A stretch of 64,000 nucleotides of DNA from Linderina pennispora (lineage: Eukaryota; Kickxellomycota; Kickxellomycetes; Kickxellales; Kickxellaceae): positions 1,426,001-1,490,000 of the forward strand of contig NW_024468251.1 of NCBI RefSeq assembly GCF_002104995.1. Reading direction: 5' to 3'. A program made the position numbers and the translations under genes. Under the pieces are notes generated by a model that was not told the origin of the DNA, did not search any database, and worked only from the letters and a program-made list of their open reading frames with translations. Within the stretch, counting starts at the first letter, position 1. Each line of letters begins with the position of its first letter. Positions 55,010 to 64,000 of the stretch are shown here, one piece after another.

Positions 55010-56301
55010 TTTTCTCGGCTTATGATTATATTCAAACACCAGATTCCAGTCAGACGCAGCATCCATTTTACACTAGTGCTCAGCCATTTATTGTCATTTG
55101 ACTCAATAGGTGTACAGCCGGTGCAGCTCCGCGCTGGCTGCCTTCCTCTGACAGTGCCCGCTACATCGTAGACTGCCAGGGTATCGATGGGGTCCCACCA
55201 CGTATTGCTGTTTGGAGGCTCGCGGAACTCAGTGAAGACTCTGAAATTATACAGGCACATTTCATATCCGGATTGAGGGGTTGGCGGATCATACGGTCTG
55301 AATATTGAACTTTGTGAGTATCTGTGGGGAATCGTCCAGCAAGGTTTATTTCTAGTATTATAGCTGTACTTTGTAGGATCGTCCACATCCATGTCCACTG
55401 GTCCGTCGTCGCTCCAAAAATCAGAACTGTTATCAGTAACTACTCCGCTTTCTCTTGAATGCTCAGGAAGCCATTGTCAGTTCTCTCCCCGCTTTCTCTC
55501 AGAGTACTCGGAGCCATCCACAAATATCGGCTCCACGTCCAAGTTCCAGTGCTCCAGTTCTCTATTCAATACCTTCTACTTCTCCTAGCCTGCGGCTCTC
55601 TTGATGCTCAGGACCGTCCACATCCATGTCCTCCATACCTAAATCCAAGGTGCCCCATCGCCTATACTTAGCGGATCCATTTCTTCACAACCTCTCATAT
55701 ATTGCTGCATATCCTGGTTTTCCCTCATGAGCTCCTTGTAGTTATGAACGCAAGTACTGCCGTAGCCTCGAAAGCCTTTCTTCAGCCATCTGATTTTAGG
55801 CCAGATAAGTAAGGTGGGGCAGATACTCGTAAATGGCGTGGCTATTCGCGTCGTCACCTTTTTGTCTTTTTGATCGATGCTGCGGGGTATGCCTCATTGC
55901 TGGCACTCTCGGTCGGCCATAAGCGGATGACAGCTGTTACCTACAATAGTAATTCTCAAAAGGTTAGTTGCCATGGGATAAACAAATATCCGACAATGTA
56001 CATGTGATGTGCTGCTCTATACCATACCATCATGTCCTCGGCTAATGTTGAATATATCTTCAGTACTCAGATTTACGACAGCATAAACAGCAGTTTGATA
56101 TATGGTATACATCACGTACAGCATCGATGGTATCAAGCCATACATTGAGCCAATAGGTCCCATTGCCATAGGAAATATCTGTCTCCGTATGGGTCCATTT
56201 TGTATTATAAAATGATGCGCGAGCAAGTATGATGATGGTGGAATAGTGAAGAATGGCGATTCAGACCAGTTCCATATGGTATCTGGGATCATCAAATTCA
56301 T
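55010..56301 (-). CDS. Hypothetical gene, one probable intron, frameshifted
   Basis: Not recognised. A first exon from ATG 56301 has MNLMIPDTIWNWSESPFF, a Met/Gly-rich hydrophobic stretch PMAMGPIGSMYGLIPSMLYV and then NLSTEDIFNISRGHD. A GTATGG...ATTGTAG interval of about 85 bases (near 55940-56025) has good splice borders. It leads to VTAVIRLWPTESASNEAYP. Later pieces at 55639-55857 and 55010-55398 are acidic and aromatic (MDMDVDDPTKYSYN, CLYNFRVFTEF). Two to three frame changes are needed to join them. Exon structure and product are uncertain. Confidence 0.35.
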
Positions 56302-57164
56302 ACTCCATGCGTCTGGTACGCAAGCATTAGAAAATCAAGAATAGGAATTAGCTATACTTTGAGCTTTCAGAACCCACGCAACAACCAATGCCTCATAGAT
56401 CACTTTTTAGCGTCAGTGGTGTCTTTCTGGACTTGGGCACTGCCGCAAACAAAGAGGATGGCTGCACATACAGGGAAATAAAAGCCCCAGCGTGTCAACT
56501 GCGCAATGCAGCCATCTCAGCATCCCGTGCTTAAGCGCTAGCTGTGTTCTCCAACCCCCAGCAAAGACGTAGTAGTTTTATCGTTGGCATTAAATTGTGA
56601 TTAGTGATTCGGGACATGCCTCAGCTTGCATGTGTAATGAAAAACTCCGACAAGTCAAGAAAGATGGTGGTTGCAGCAGTCCAAAAGTCGGATAGCAGAC
56701 TGCAAACCAGTTCTTGGCATCACTACCAGCACAGGTCGCTACAGGTGTGGGCTCACAGTCATCAGCAACACTGTACAGCAGCAGCCGGATTCTCGACTTT
56801 GAGAGCCTGCCCGGATGCTTTCCGCTACCAGGATATTGTCCAGCCCAGCAGAACGGCAGGCGCAAGCATACTACTAGGCATTTCACCCACGTGATACTCC
56901 CAGAAAACGGAACTGGCGCGTGCCGCGTAATTTCTGACAGCAGTCCCAACCAGCTATCATTCATTGCTTGTTGTCATTATTGACAGTTGATCCGAGTTCC
57001 TGCTGTGCACCCAATCATCTGCCTTTCGTTTCCCCATTTCACCGCCCTTTAAAGCACCGCCAAGATGGATTTGGTATTCCTCTCGTCCTTCTTTATCTCT
57101 TTTGTTGCACTGTTTGCTTCATTCTCACCATCTATCAACTAATTCGCCCGACATTCACCAAAGC
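56302..57164. other. Intergenic region upstream of ERG20
   Basis: No confident gene. ORFs of 89-124 codons overlap on both strands near 56590-56983 without motifs. The part just before 57165 is pyrimidine-rich and probably the ERG20 leader. Confidence 0.45.
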
Positions 57165-58210
57165 ATGGCTACCACGAAGGCTGAATTCACCGACTTCTTC
57201 CCGCAGCTGGTCAACGACATCGTCTCTGAGCTGCCGTCGTTTGGAGCGACGGACGAGATGATTTCGCGGATCCAGCAGATGATCGAGTACAACGTCATGG
57301 GAGGCAAGATGAACCGCGGGACTGTCCGTAGGTGGACACGGTCAAGATTATGCGGGGCGAGAGCACTCTGCCCAAGGACATCAACGAGAAGGCGATGGTT
57401 CTGGGGTGGGCGGTGGAGTGGCTGCAGGCGTTCTTCCTGGTGGCGGACGACATCATGGACGAGTCGCCGACGCGGCGCGGGCAGCCGGCGTGGTACCGGC
57501 GCGAGGACGTCGGGATCCTGGCAATCAACGACTCGTTCATCCTCGAGTCGTGCATCTACCGGCTGCTGAAGAAGTACTTCCGCAGCGACCCGTACTACAT
57601 TGACCTGGTGGAGCTGCTGCACGAGACGTCGTACCAGACCGAGCTCGGCCAGATGGTGGATCTGCTAACTGCCCCTGAGAACGACGTCAACCTCGACCGC
57701 TTCTCGATCCAGAAGCACCGCTACATTGTCGAGTACAAGACTGCCTACTACTCGTTCTACCTGCCCGTGGCCATGGCGCTGCTGATGACCGGCACGCCTG
57801 CCGACTCGCCTATTTTCCAGATCTCCAAGGACATCCTTATCCCGCTGGGCGTGTACTTCCAGATCCAGGACGACTATCTGGACTGCTATGGCGCCCCTGA
57901 GGTCATTGGCAAGATTGGCACGGATATCGAGGACAACAAGTGCTCGTGGCTGGTCGTCCAGGCGCTCGACCGCGTCAACGAGGAGCAGCGCAAGGTGCTC
58001 AACGACAACTACGGCCGCAAGGCACCCGCCGAGCACGCGCTGCGCGTCAAGGAGCTGTACAAGGAGCTCGACATTGAGAAGGTCTACAAGGACTACGAGG
58101 AGGCTGCCATTGCTGACATGGAGAAGAAGATCAGCGAGGTCGACGAGACCCAGATCCCCAAGCAGGTCTTCACTGCATTCCTCAACAAGGTTGCCAAGCG
58201 CACCAAGTAA
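57165..58210 (+). CDS. ERG20: Farnesyl diphosphate synthase, two frameshifts near the start
   Basis: Makes FPP from IPP and DMAPP/GPP for sterol and prenyl pathways. [15 protein letters not shown] starts at 57165. GGKMNRG lies at about residue 45. The first Asp-rich motif is [17 protein letters not shown] (DDIMD at 57448-57462), with two Phe residues upstream as in true FPP synthases. The second is QDDYLDCYG (57866-57892). [10 protein letters not shown] is the C-terminus. Two extra G residues near 57316 and 57333 break the frame, and removing both restores [16 protein letters not shown]. From there to the stop the frame is intact. About 346 residues, normal for the family. Confidence 0.92.
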
Positions 58211-58291
58211 AGAGGGCTGCAGCTGTATCCATGAGTTGAAGTCGATGATAATAAACAATGTCTTTTCGGCAAGTCCCCCATCCAAGAAGAG

Positions 58292-59281
58292 CTAGACGAT
58301 ATGCATGGCGGAGAATGGCAGCGAACTGGTGCGGTAGGCAAATGTGAAGGCATAGTGCTGGGCCAGCAGCGTAAACTCCTCCCATTCGTCCAGGAACTCG
58401 ATGCGCGCAATCCTGTCCAGCTCGTTCTTTTCAACGCACTGGTCGTGGTAGTCGACTAGATCCACTGCCTTGGAAAACTGCCACCCACGCCCGCTAAATC
58501 TCTTCTCCATGCTCTCCAGTGTCGGGTGGGCATGCAGCCCGCGCAGCTCCAGCCCGCGCGCCCGCAAATTCTCAATCATCATCTTGCCGAACCGGTCGCC
58601 AGGAAGGATCTGCTCGTACGTGATGATACCGCAGTTCAGCACATTGTCTGTGGCCCAGTCCAGGATGCGGTCCGAGTACTTTGGGTCCAGGTAAATCAGC
58701 ACACATTCGCTGATAAACAGTGTCGGCACATCAGTCTGGAATCCGCGCTCCATCAGCTTCGGCACCACCTGGGCTTCGAATGCCCGCAGATCGCCGGCGA
58801 GCAGATTATACGACGGCGAGTGCAGCTCGGCCCCGCCGCGCGCAACTTTGATGTCAGGTGGCAGCAGCGCCTTGAGCTCGCGCTTACGGTACACTGTCGA
58901 TGCCTTCTTGGCTGTGATCTCCTCAAAGTCTGTTTCAAAATACCGCACATTGTTCAGCAGACCCTCGGATTTCAGGATGAAATACGCCGTGTCGAGGCCA
59001 GCGCCCAGCACGACCACCTGCTTGGGCTCGGCTTCTGACTCTGTGAACTGGCGGAGGGCGCTCTGGATGCCGTGGAATCGGCAGTACGTCCCGCGGTTGA
59101 TCAAGGGCGGCCGGCGTTGCGGCTGCCGGACAAAGTTGTGGATATACCGGTCGGCCATGTAGCCAAGACGTGCCGCCGACTCACGGCTGACAGCAGCATC
59201 ATTGCTGGTGCCCTGTACAATGGCGTCGTCGCTGGATTCGGTCACTGGCATGTTGTCAAAGCGCATAATGTTCGGGTCCAT
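58292..59281 (-). CDS. PPM1: Leucine carboxyl methyltransferase (PP2A methyltransferase)
   Basis: Intact, 329 residues. It uses SAM to methylate the C-terminal Leu of the PP2A catalytic subunit. Landmarks: YIHNFVRQPQRRPPLINRGTY near residue 46, the SAM motif VVVLGAGLDTAYF near residue 88, YFETDFEEI, and TLFISECVLIYLDPKYSDRIL near residue 190. GIITYEQI and the C-terminal substrate segment follow, including EFTLLAQHYAFTFAYR. It is convergent with ERG20, with 81 bases between stop codons. Confidence 0.92.
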   Translation of the reverse strand: MDPNIMRFDNMPVTESSDDAIVQGTSNDAAVSRESAARLGYMADRYIHNFVRQPQRRPPLINRGTYCRFHGIQSALRQFTESEAEPKQVVVLGAGLDTAYFILKSEGLLNNVRYFETDFEEITAKKASTVYRKRELKALLPPDIKVARGGAELHSPSYNLLAGDLRAFEAQVVPKLMERGFQTDVPTLFISECVLIYLDPKYSDRILDWATDNVLNCGIITYEQILPGDRFGKMMIENLRARGLELRGLHAHPTLESMEKRFSGRGWQFSKAVDLVDYHDQCVEKNELDRIARIEFLDEWEEFTLLAQHYAFTFAYRTSSLPFSAMHIV

Positions 59282-59442
59282 TCTGATGGAGAGTATTTAG
59301 AAGAAAAAAAAACCGGAGGAGGGAATAGAAAGCGATGACGAAGGTAGCCCACACGATTTGTCCTCCCACCCTTTCTTTTCTATCTCATTCTGCTGATTCA
59401 AATCCAAGCTCATAGTTTTTTTCTTGTACAGCTCCATTTGAA

Positions 59443-60345
59443 ATGTCTCCAAAGGTTATCATTACCGGTGCTTCCGGGACTGCTTGGGCGTGCAGTGGTA
59501 GCTGAATTTGAGGGTCGTGGCTTTGACGTCATCGGAACAGCGTTCTCGCGCGCTCGCGGCGAGCTGCGCAAGCTCGATCTCAGCGATACTGCAGCAGTCG
59601 CCGCCTTTGTTGGTGCCGAGGAGCCGCAGGCCATCATTCACTGCGCGGCCGAGAAGCGTCCCGATGTAGCCGAGCAGAACAAGGAAGCGACGGAGAGGCT
59701 CAACGCTGAAGTGCCCGGCCACCTGGCAGCACTGGCCAAGCAGCATGGAGCGTTCTTTGTATACATCTCCACCGACTACGTATTTGATGGCACTAGCCCA
59801 CCGTACCAGGTCGACGACAAGCCGAACCCGCTAAACTTTTACGGCCGCACGAAGCTGGCCGGTGAGCGGGCAGTGCAGGAGGCAAATCCACAGGCGGCGA
59901 TTCTGCGCGTGCCGATCCTATATGGCTCGGCGGAGGACATCAAGGAGAGCGCTGTGAACCTGCTGCTGGGAGCAGTCAAGGATGCGTCAAAGGAGACCAA
60001 GATGGACGACTACCAGAAGCGCTTCCCCACGAACACCTTGGATGTTGCTCGGGTGCTGGCCGATATGGCCGAGATCAGTGTTGGTGCTGCAGGCGAGGGC
60101 GTAAGTGGAGTCTTCCATTTCTCGGCAAAGGAGGAGATGACAAAGTACGCCATGTGCCAGGTGTTTGCTGAGATCCTGGGCAATGCCAGCATTGACCACC
60201 TTGTGCCGGTCCGAGACAAGCCTACTGAGGCCGTGGCATCGCGCCCCGACAACACGCAGCTGTCAACCGAGGCACTGGAGCAGATCGGTATCAGCGTGGC
60301 CTGCGTCAACTTCAAGGCTGGTGGAGCAAGTATCTTTCCAAGTAA
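59443..60345 (+). CDS. MAT2B/RmlD-like NADP reductase, frameshifted at both ends
   Basis: An extended short-chain dehydrogenase of the dTDP-4-dehydrorhamnose reductase fold. In animals the relative MAT2B is a regulatory subunit of methionine adenosyltransferase. The start MSPKVIITGASG at 59443 is joined to LLGRAVVAEF by removing one G near 59482. Further landmarks are LDLSDTAAVAAFV, IIHCAAEKRPDVAEQN, the active-site pair YISTDYVFDG and NFYGRTKLAGE (YxxxK), LRVPILYG and VFHFSAKEEMTKYAM. It ends in NFKAG...WSKYLSK by a one-base change near 60325, with TAA at 60343-60345. About 300 residues, as usual. A role in SAM synthesis is inferred by homology only. Confidence 0.85.
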
Positions 60346-60356
60346 CCTTTATTTCT

Positions 60357-60834
60357 TTAGAGATACGCTAACACATGGTAGTTCCTCTCATTGTGCTCCC
60401 GGCCGCCGAATCCCAGGCTCATGCCCGAGCTCAGATGGGGACCAGCCTTACCCAACTGCTGCGAGTTCTGGAAATTGGCCTTGGCCACAAACAGCGGCAC
60501 GCCGTCGGCTTCCTTGCCGGCCTCCAGCAGCCGATACGGCGCATGCAGATCGACTGGGCCCTCCAACAGCTACCCACTGCACTGCGTTGGCGTTGCCGCA
60601 CAGCACAAAGTACTCGTTCAGGTTGTGTTCGCCCCCGCCCCACCCCATTGCAAACCCGCCGTTCTGGATATGTGGCGCCGCCTTGCCTGGGTGGAGCCCG
60701 CCCTTGAAAAACGCTCGTGCAATGAACAGCGGCCGCCCGTCGCGCTCGACCCCGCCAGCGATGGCTCGCGGCGGAATTGCGCCGTCTCGTGCTGCTACCC
60801 ATTCGAATCGGCTGTCCATTTGTGGAATTTGCAT
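60357..60834 (-). CDS. DM9-domain (DUF3421) protein, one frameshift
   Basis: About 158 residues with two DM9 units. The first reads EWVAARDGAIPPRAIAGG, then GRPLFIARAFFKGGLHPGKA and EYFVLCG. The second reads QWVAVEGPVDL, VPLFVAKANFQNSQQLGKAGP and the final NYHVLAYL. A single extra T near 60558 separates the two halves. DM9 proteins of insects and molluscs bind mannose-type glycans; the fungal role is unknown. No signal peptide is visible at MQIPQMDSRFEW. Its stop is 11 bases from the stop of the MAT2B-like gene. Confidence 0.8.
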
Positions 60835-61720
60835 AACTAATTAGTAGAAGGCTGCACTGAAGGAAAAATAAAGACGAGAAAAAGGCAGCGTGACCTCGGT
60901 GCTTGGCAGAAATGTTGGCCCAAAAACGTGTGACGTCAACCAAGCTACCTGTGACTCGAACCGGCTATTTCTGATAAATGAACCGAGCCAGGCCGCAACC
61001 CCGCAGATCAGGTCTCCTGCGCTGGGTTCATCCACTATTCGCTCAGCTGGTAGCTCGCATTGCAAAATATCCGGCATGGGCCTGAGTCACACTCCAACAT
61101 GCACGACCCCTTGACTGTGCGTGCCGGTGTGAATGTGCAAGTCCGGTTGGGCAGAATGCAGGATTGTGAATGCTAGATGTATATGGAGGAGTTGCGTTCC
61201 TGGGAAACCGACTACATAGCGATCAGCCCGCGAGCAGCATACACCGTGCATAGAACCCACCGAGGACCTGCTAGATAAGATAGCAACTGCTAGTACATAA
61301 AACGTCCAGCGCTTCTATTTATCCTAAAGCAGACTCTGAATTGCACAACGGATTTTGCGTGGTATCGGCACTTCAATCCCTCTCTGCTGTTGTTGATTTC
61401 CCACCCGCCTGCATGACTTTTTCTTTTCCTTTTTTTCGCAACAGATACACGAAATTAATGGCCACTTGGAGGCGTGACTAGCAATTAAGATTTGTCCGCC
61501 AGCAAGGTCGACTGCGGCTGGACACGACGCAACAGCAAGAAAAAAAGGGAGCAAGATTCGCATAGCTCTATCATCCATCCTTTCTCCCTTTGCCAGTGCG
61601 GATCCTCTTCCTCAACTTTTTCCCTCTTTTGGTTCCACCGGGCCCTCGTTTTTATCCTTCAACTCTAGCACAATACCTCATATAAGTAGCCCTTGCTGTT
61701 CTGCCCGTACCATTCTATCA
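60835..61720. other. Intergenic region
   Basis: No gene seen. The last 250 bases before 61721 are CT-rich and likely carry the transporter promoter; a tataagta box lies near 61681. Confidence 0.5.
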
Positions 61721-63256
61721 ATGACACGAAACGACGACAACGACGACAGACGCTGCTGCGATTCATCCAGCCCACTACTTCCAATGCCTTCCGCAGACCC
61801 CGCCGTGCGCGCCTCCGAGTCCTTCAGACAGCTATTATATCGACAACATCAACAAGCCGCTGGAATTCACCAAGCAGGAGCAAGAGTCCCTAAAGTCGTA
61901 TATCTGGAAGTGTGACCGGCGGCTTCTCCTGTATGTCTGCATCGGATATGCCACGGACTCGCTCAACAAGATGGCTCTGTCGAATGCCAAAATTGCCTGG
62001 CCTCACCAAGGCCCTGGACCTGAAGGGCTACGACATCAACATTGCCCTGGCCGTCTACTACCTCGGCAGCTTCCTGTTCCAGCTGCCCTCGAAACCTGGT
62101 CCTGAAGAAGGTCCGTCCGACGTACTGGCTCACCTGCATCCATGTTTGTCTGGTCAATTGTCACAGTTAGCACGGCGTTCGCAAAGAACGCCCACGCGCT
62201 GGCCGCCTGCCGCTTCTGGTTCGGCGCCGTGCAGTCTGGGTATCTGACTGGGTCTCTTTACTATATCTCGTACTGGTATCCGCGCGAGCAGGTGCGTAAG
62301 CGCATGGGGTTCTTTTTTGCTAGCTCCGGCATCGGCGGGATCATTATCGGGCCGCTCTGCTCGGGGCTGACGTCTATCAAATCGGAGTACCTGGCCCCTT
62401 GGCAGTGCATCTTTGTCTTCGTTGGTCTGATCAGCGGCGTCTGGAGTCTGCTTGGCCCAGTGTTCCTGCAAGACTACCCGGACAAAGGCCACGTTTATCA
62501 CCGAGGACGAGCGCGCGGTCATCACACGCATCATGCGGCACCAAAACACGGTTGTCAGCGACCAGCGCATCAGCATCAAGCAGATCGTCATGACGCTGAA
62601 GGACTACAAGATCTGGCTCTGGACGCTGATCGACTTTTGTGCCAACGGGGCCACCCAGGTCAACGGCATGTTCGGCCCTACCATTATTGCCAGCCAGGGA
62701 TACTCATCGCGCGTTGCCCAGGCGCTCTCGGCATTGACCAATTTCATGGCGTTCTCTGGTATGGCCAGTATTGCCTATGTGGCCAAGTTCACAGGCGGGT
62801 CTGCCTACGCCATCATGCTGTCTAACTGTATCACCAGTCACTGGTTTCTTCCTGGCTCTGTTCTCGCCCAACGTCGTCGGCCGCATGGTCGCTCTGTTCT
62901 TGTTCAGCTTCGCCTCGCCACAGCCCGCGGCACACAGTCCGGCGTGGGAAATGGCCAACCAGCAAGGTAACACCAAGCCGGCTATGGCTGCTGCGTTTAC
63001 ATCGGCTTTCGGTGGACTCGGGCCCCTGGCCACGGCTTTTGTGTACAGAGACCAGGACTCGCCGCAGTATGTGCTCGGACACACAGTATGCCTGTCTATG
63101 ACGTTCTTGTGCCTGCTGGCTGCAATTGTGCTGAGATTCGCGCTGGACCGTGAGAACAAGCTGCGCGATAAGAAGCCCATGGATATTAGCCGGCTGACTG
63201 CTGACGAGATCCAAGACCTGGCCGACCGCCACCCTGACTTTAGATACAAGCTATGA
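61721..63256 (+). CDS. Allantoate/nicotinate-type MFS permease (ACS family), frameshifted
   Basis: A 12-helix anion:cation symporter relative (DAL5/TNA1 group). The N-terminal tail MTRNDDNDDRR leads into a segment with IDNINKPLEFT and CDRRLLLYVCIGYATDSLNK. Then LAVYYLGSFLFQLPS, a helix ACRFWFGAVQSGYLTGSLYYISYWYPREQVRKRMGFFF, SGIGGIIIGPLCSG and FLQDYPD are seen. The linker DERAVITRIMRHQ and second-bundle helices follow, and the end is DRHPDFRYKL. The W-P-R/E-Q-R motif before the loop is typical of the family. Frame changes lie near 61830, 61990, 62095, 62480 and 62840. The substrate cannot be told from sequence. Confidence 0.8.
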
Positions 63257-63467
63257 GCGTTTACAGCTGATAAACATACCATATGTTCTCTGTCTATGCA
63301 CGGTATATAGCTTTGGCTCTCATCATCCCAGTAGCAAGGAAGCGGTGCAACCGATAGAAAAAATTCTAAAAAAAAATACCCCTTTGAACAAGGCATACTG
63401 AAATAAAGTTTTCATTGGAAATGCAATAGCAAGCGATGGTTTAGACAGACAGAGCGGTAGGCGAATA
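63257..63467. other. Convergent intergenic region
   Basis: 3' flanks of two convergent genes. An A-run lies near 63369-63377. Nothing else seen. Confidence 0.5.
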
Positions 63468-64000
63468 TTATTGCTGGGCTACCGACCTCAGATGGGCAAC
63501 GAGCTTTTGGTGCTGCTCGGATTCCACGATCCTCTGCCGCTCTATAGATATATCGTCGGGAATGGCCTTCTTCGTGTATCTGAAGTCGATGGCCCAGCAC
63601 GTTTGGATCCGCTGGATCGACGGGCACAGTGCCAGCAAGATGACTGCAATCTTGGACCGAGCCAGCAGCACCGCGCTGTCCTCTCTGTCATGGCTGCAGT
63701 CCAAAACAGCCAAGGAGTCGGACAGCGGGTAGAAGTCAGAATAGAGCTCGTCAACAAACCCTAAATCTGCATAGACCAGGCTGAGGTGGTCCAAAATGAA
63801 CTCGCCAAAATAGTCGGAGAAGATGAATCTCGACGAATAAAAGCACTCGTATGCATCTGGTCTGAGTCCACGTTGGACAATGTCGTCCTCAATATCCGGA
63901 TGGAATGGATCGCCATATTCCATGTATTTTGGATCGCCTTCATGTCTTTGTATCCACAGCGGACGGCATTCAGCAACGCAGGAATCATGGGTCTGGTCAG
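63468..64000 (-). CDS. Hypothetical protein, 5' end outside window
   Basis: Not recognised. The open frame 63468-63923 gives 151 residues, rich in Asp, Tyr and Phe (YSSRFIFSDYFGEFILDHL, LALCPSIQRIQTCWAIDF). An adjoining frame to the window edge reads ALLNAVRCGYKDMKAIQ, and one frame change near 63930 joins it to KYMEYGDPFHPDIEDD. Only the C-terminal part is present. Confidence 0.5.
   Translation of the reverse strand, partial: DQTHDSCVAECRPLWIQRHEGDPKYMEYGDPFHPDIEDDIVQRGLRPDAYECFYSSRFIFSDYFGEFILDHLSLVYADLGFVDELYSDFYPLSDSLAVLDCSHDREDSAVLLARSKIAVILLALCPSIQRIQTCWAIDFRYTKKAIPDDISIERQRIVESEQHQKLVAHLRSVAQQ

Noticed and set aside
57665-58285. 206-codon minus-strand ORF over ERG20
   Set aside because: Antisense shadow rich in Leu, Val and Asp; ERG20 motifs occupy the plus strand.

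Overview
The window looks like nuclear DNA of a filamentous, early-diverging fungus. A chitin synthase with a C-terminal DEK domain, a PNS1-type transporter, farnesyl diphosphate synthase, a full-length FANCI homologue and an F-box/LRR-like remnant all point that way. The few introns, the FANCI gene and the F-box/LRR type fit Kickxellomycotina (Coemansia/Linderina-like); that placement is inference. There are no bacterial operons and no CRISPR arrays.

Left part (1 to about 26 kb): a very large inverted repeat. Bases 1-8114 return in reverse orientation at about 16979-25046. Each arm carries an L1/Tx1-like non-LTR retrotransposon, about 1.8 kb of shared non-coding flank and a tRNA-Gly gene. 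Each arm ends at a copy of a small terminal-inverted-repeat element. The 8.9 kb spacer holds a tRNA-Asp, a second copy of that small element, a decayed BAHD acyltransferase gene, and a complete LTR retrotransposon of Tf1/sushi-like design with 243/244 bp LTRs and a CACT target duplication. The LTR element shows a candidate self-primer, a candidate -1 frameshift signal between gag and pol, and an RT active site reading YIDN.

Middle (26-31 kb): tRNA-Lys, tRNA-Arg and tRNA-Leu genes in otherwise gene-poor DNA, then the C-terminal half of a MutS homologue, probably MSH1.

Right part (31-64 kb): a compact euchromatic stretch. In order it holds a chitin synthase, FANCI, an F-box/LRR-like remnant, an MCT-type transporter, a prostaglandin-reductase-like oxidoreductase, a kinesin-10 divergent from TRAX, a small secreted candidate, PNS1, a decayed kinesin fragment, LSM8, UDP-glucose dehydrogenase, three poorly resolved hypothetical genes, ERG20, a PP2A leucine carboxyl methyltransferase, a MAT2B-like reductase, a DM9-domain protein, an allantoate-type permease and a partial unknown gene.

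Many conserved genes appear frameshifted. In all eight cases I resolved exactly (MSH1 twice, TRAX twice, ERG20 twice, MAT2B start, DM9), removing one base restores the conserved frame. That pattern points to insertion errors in the consensus sequence, not to mass pseudogenisation. I therefore call these genes CDS with frameshifts and keep 'pseudogene' for cases with independent signs of decay.
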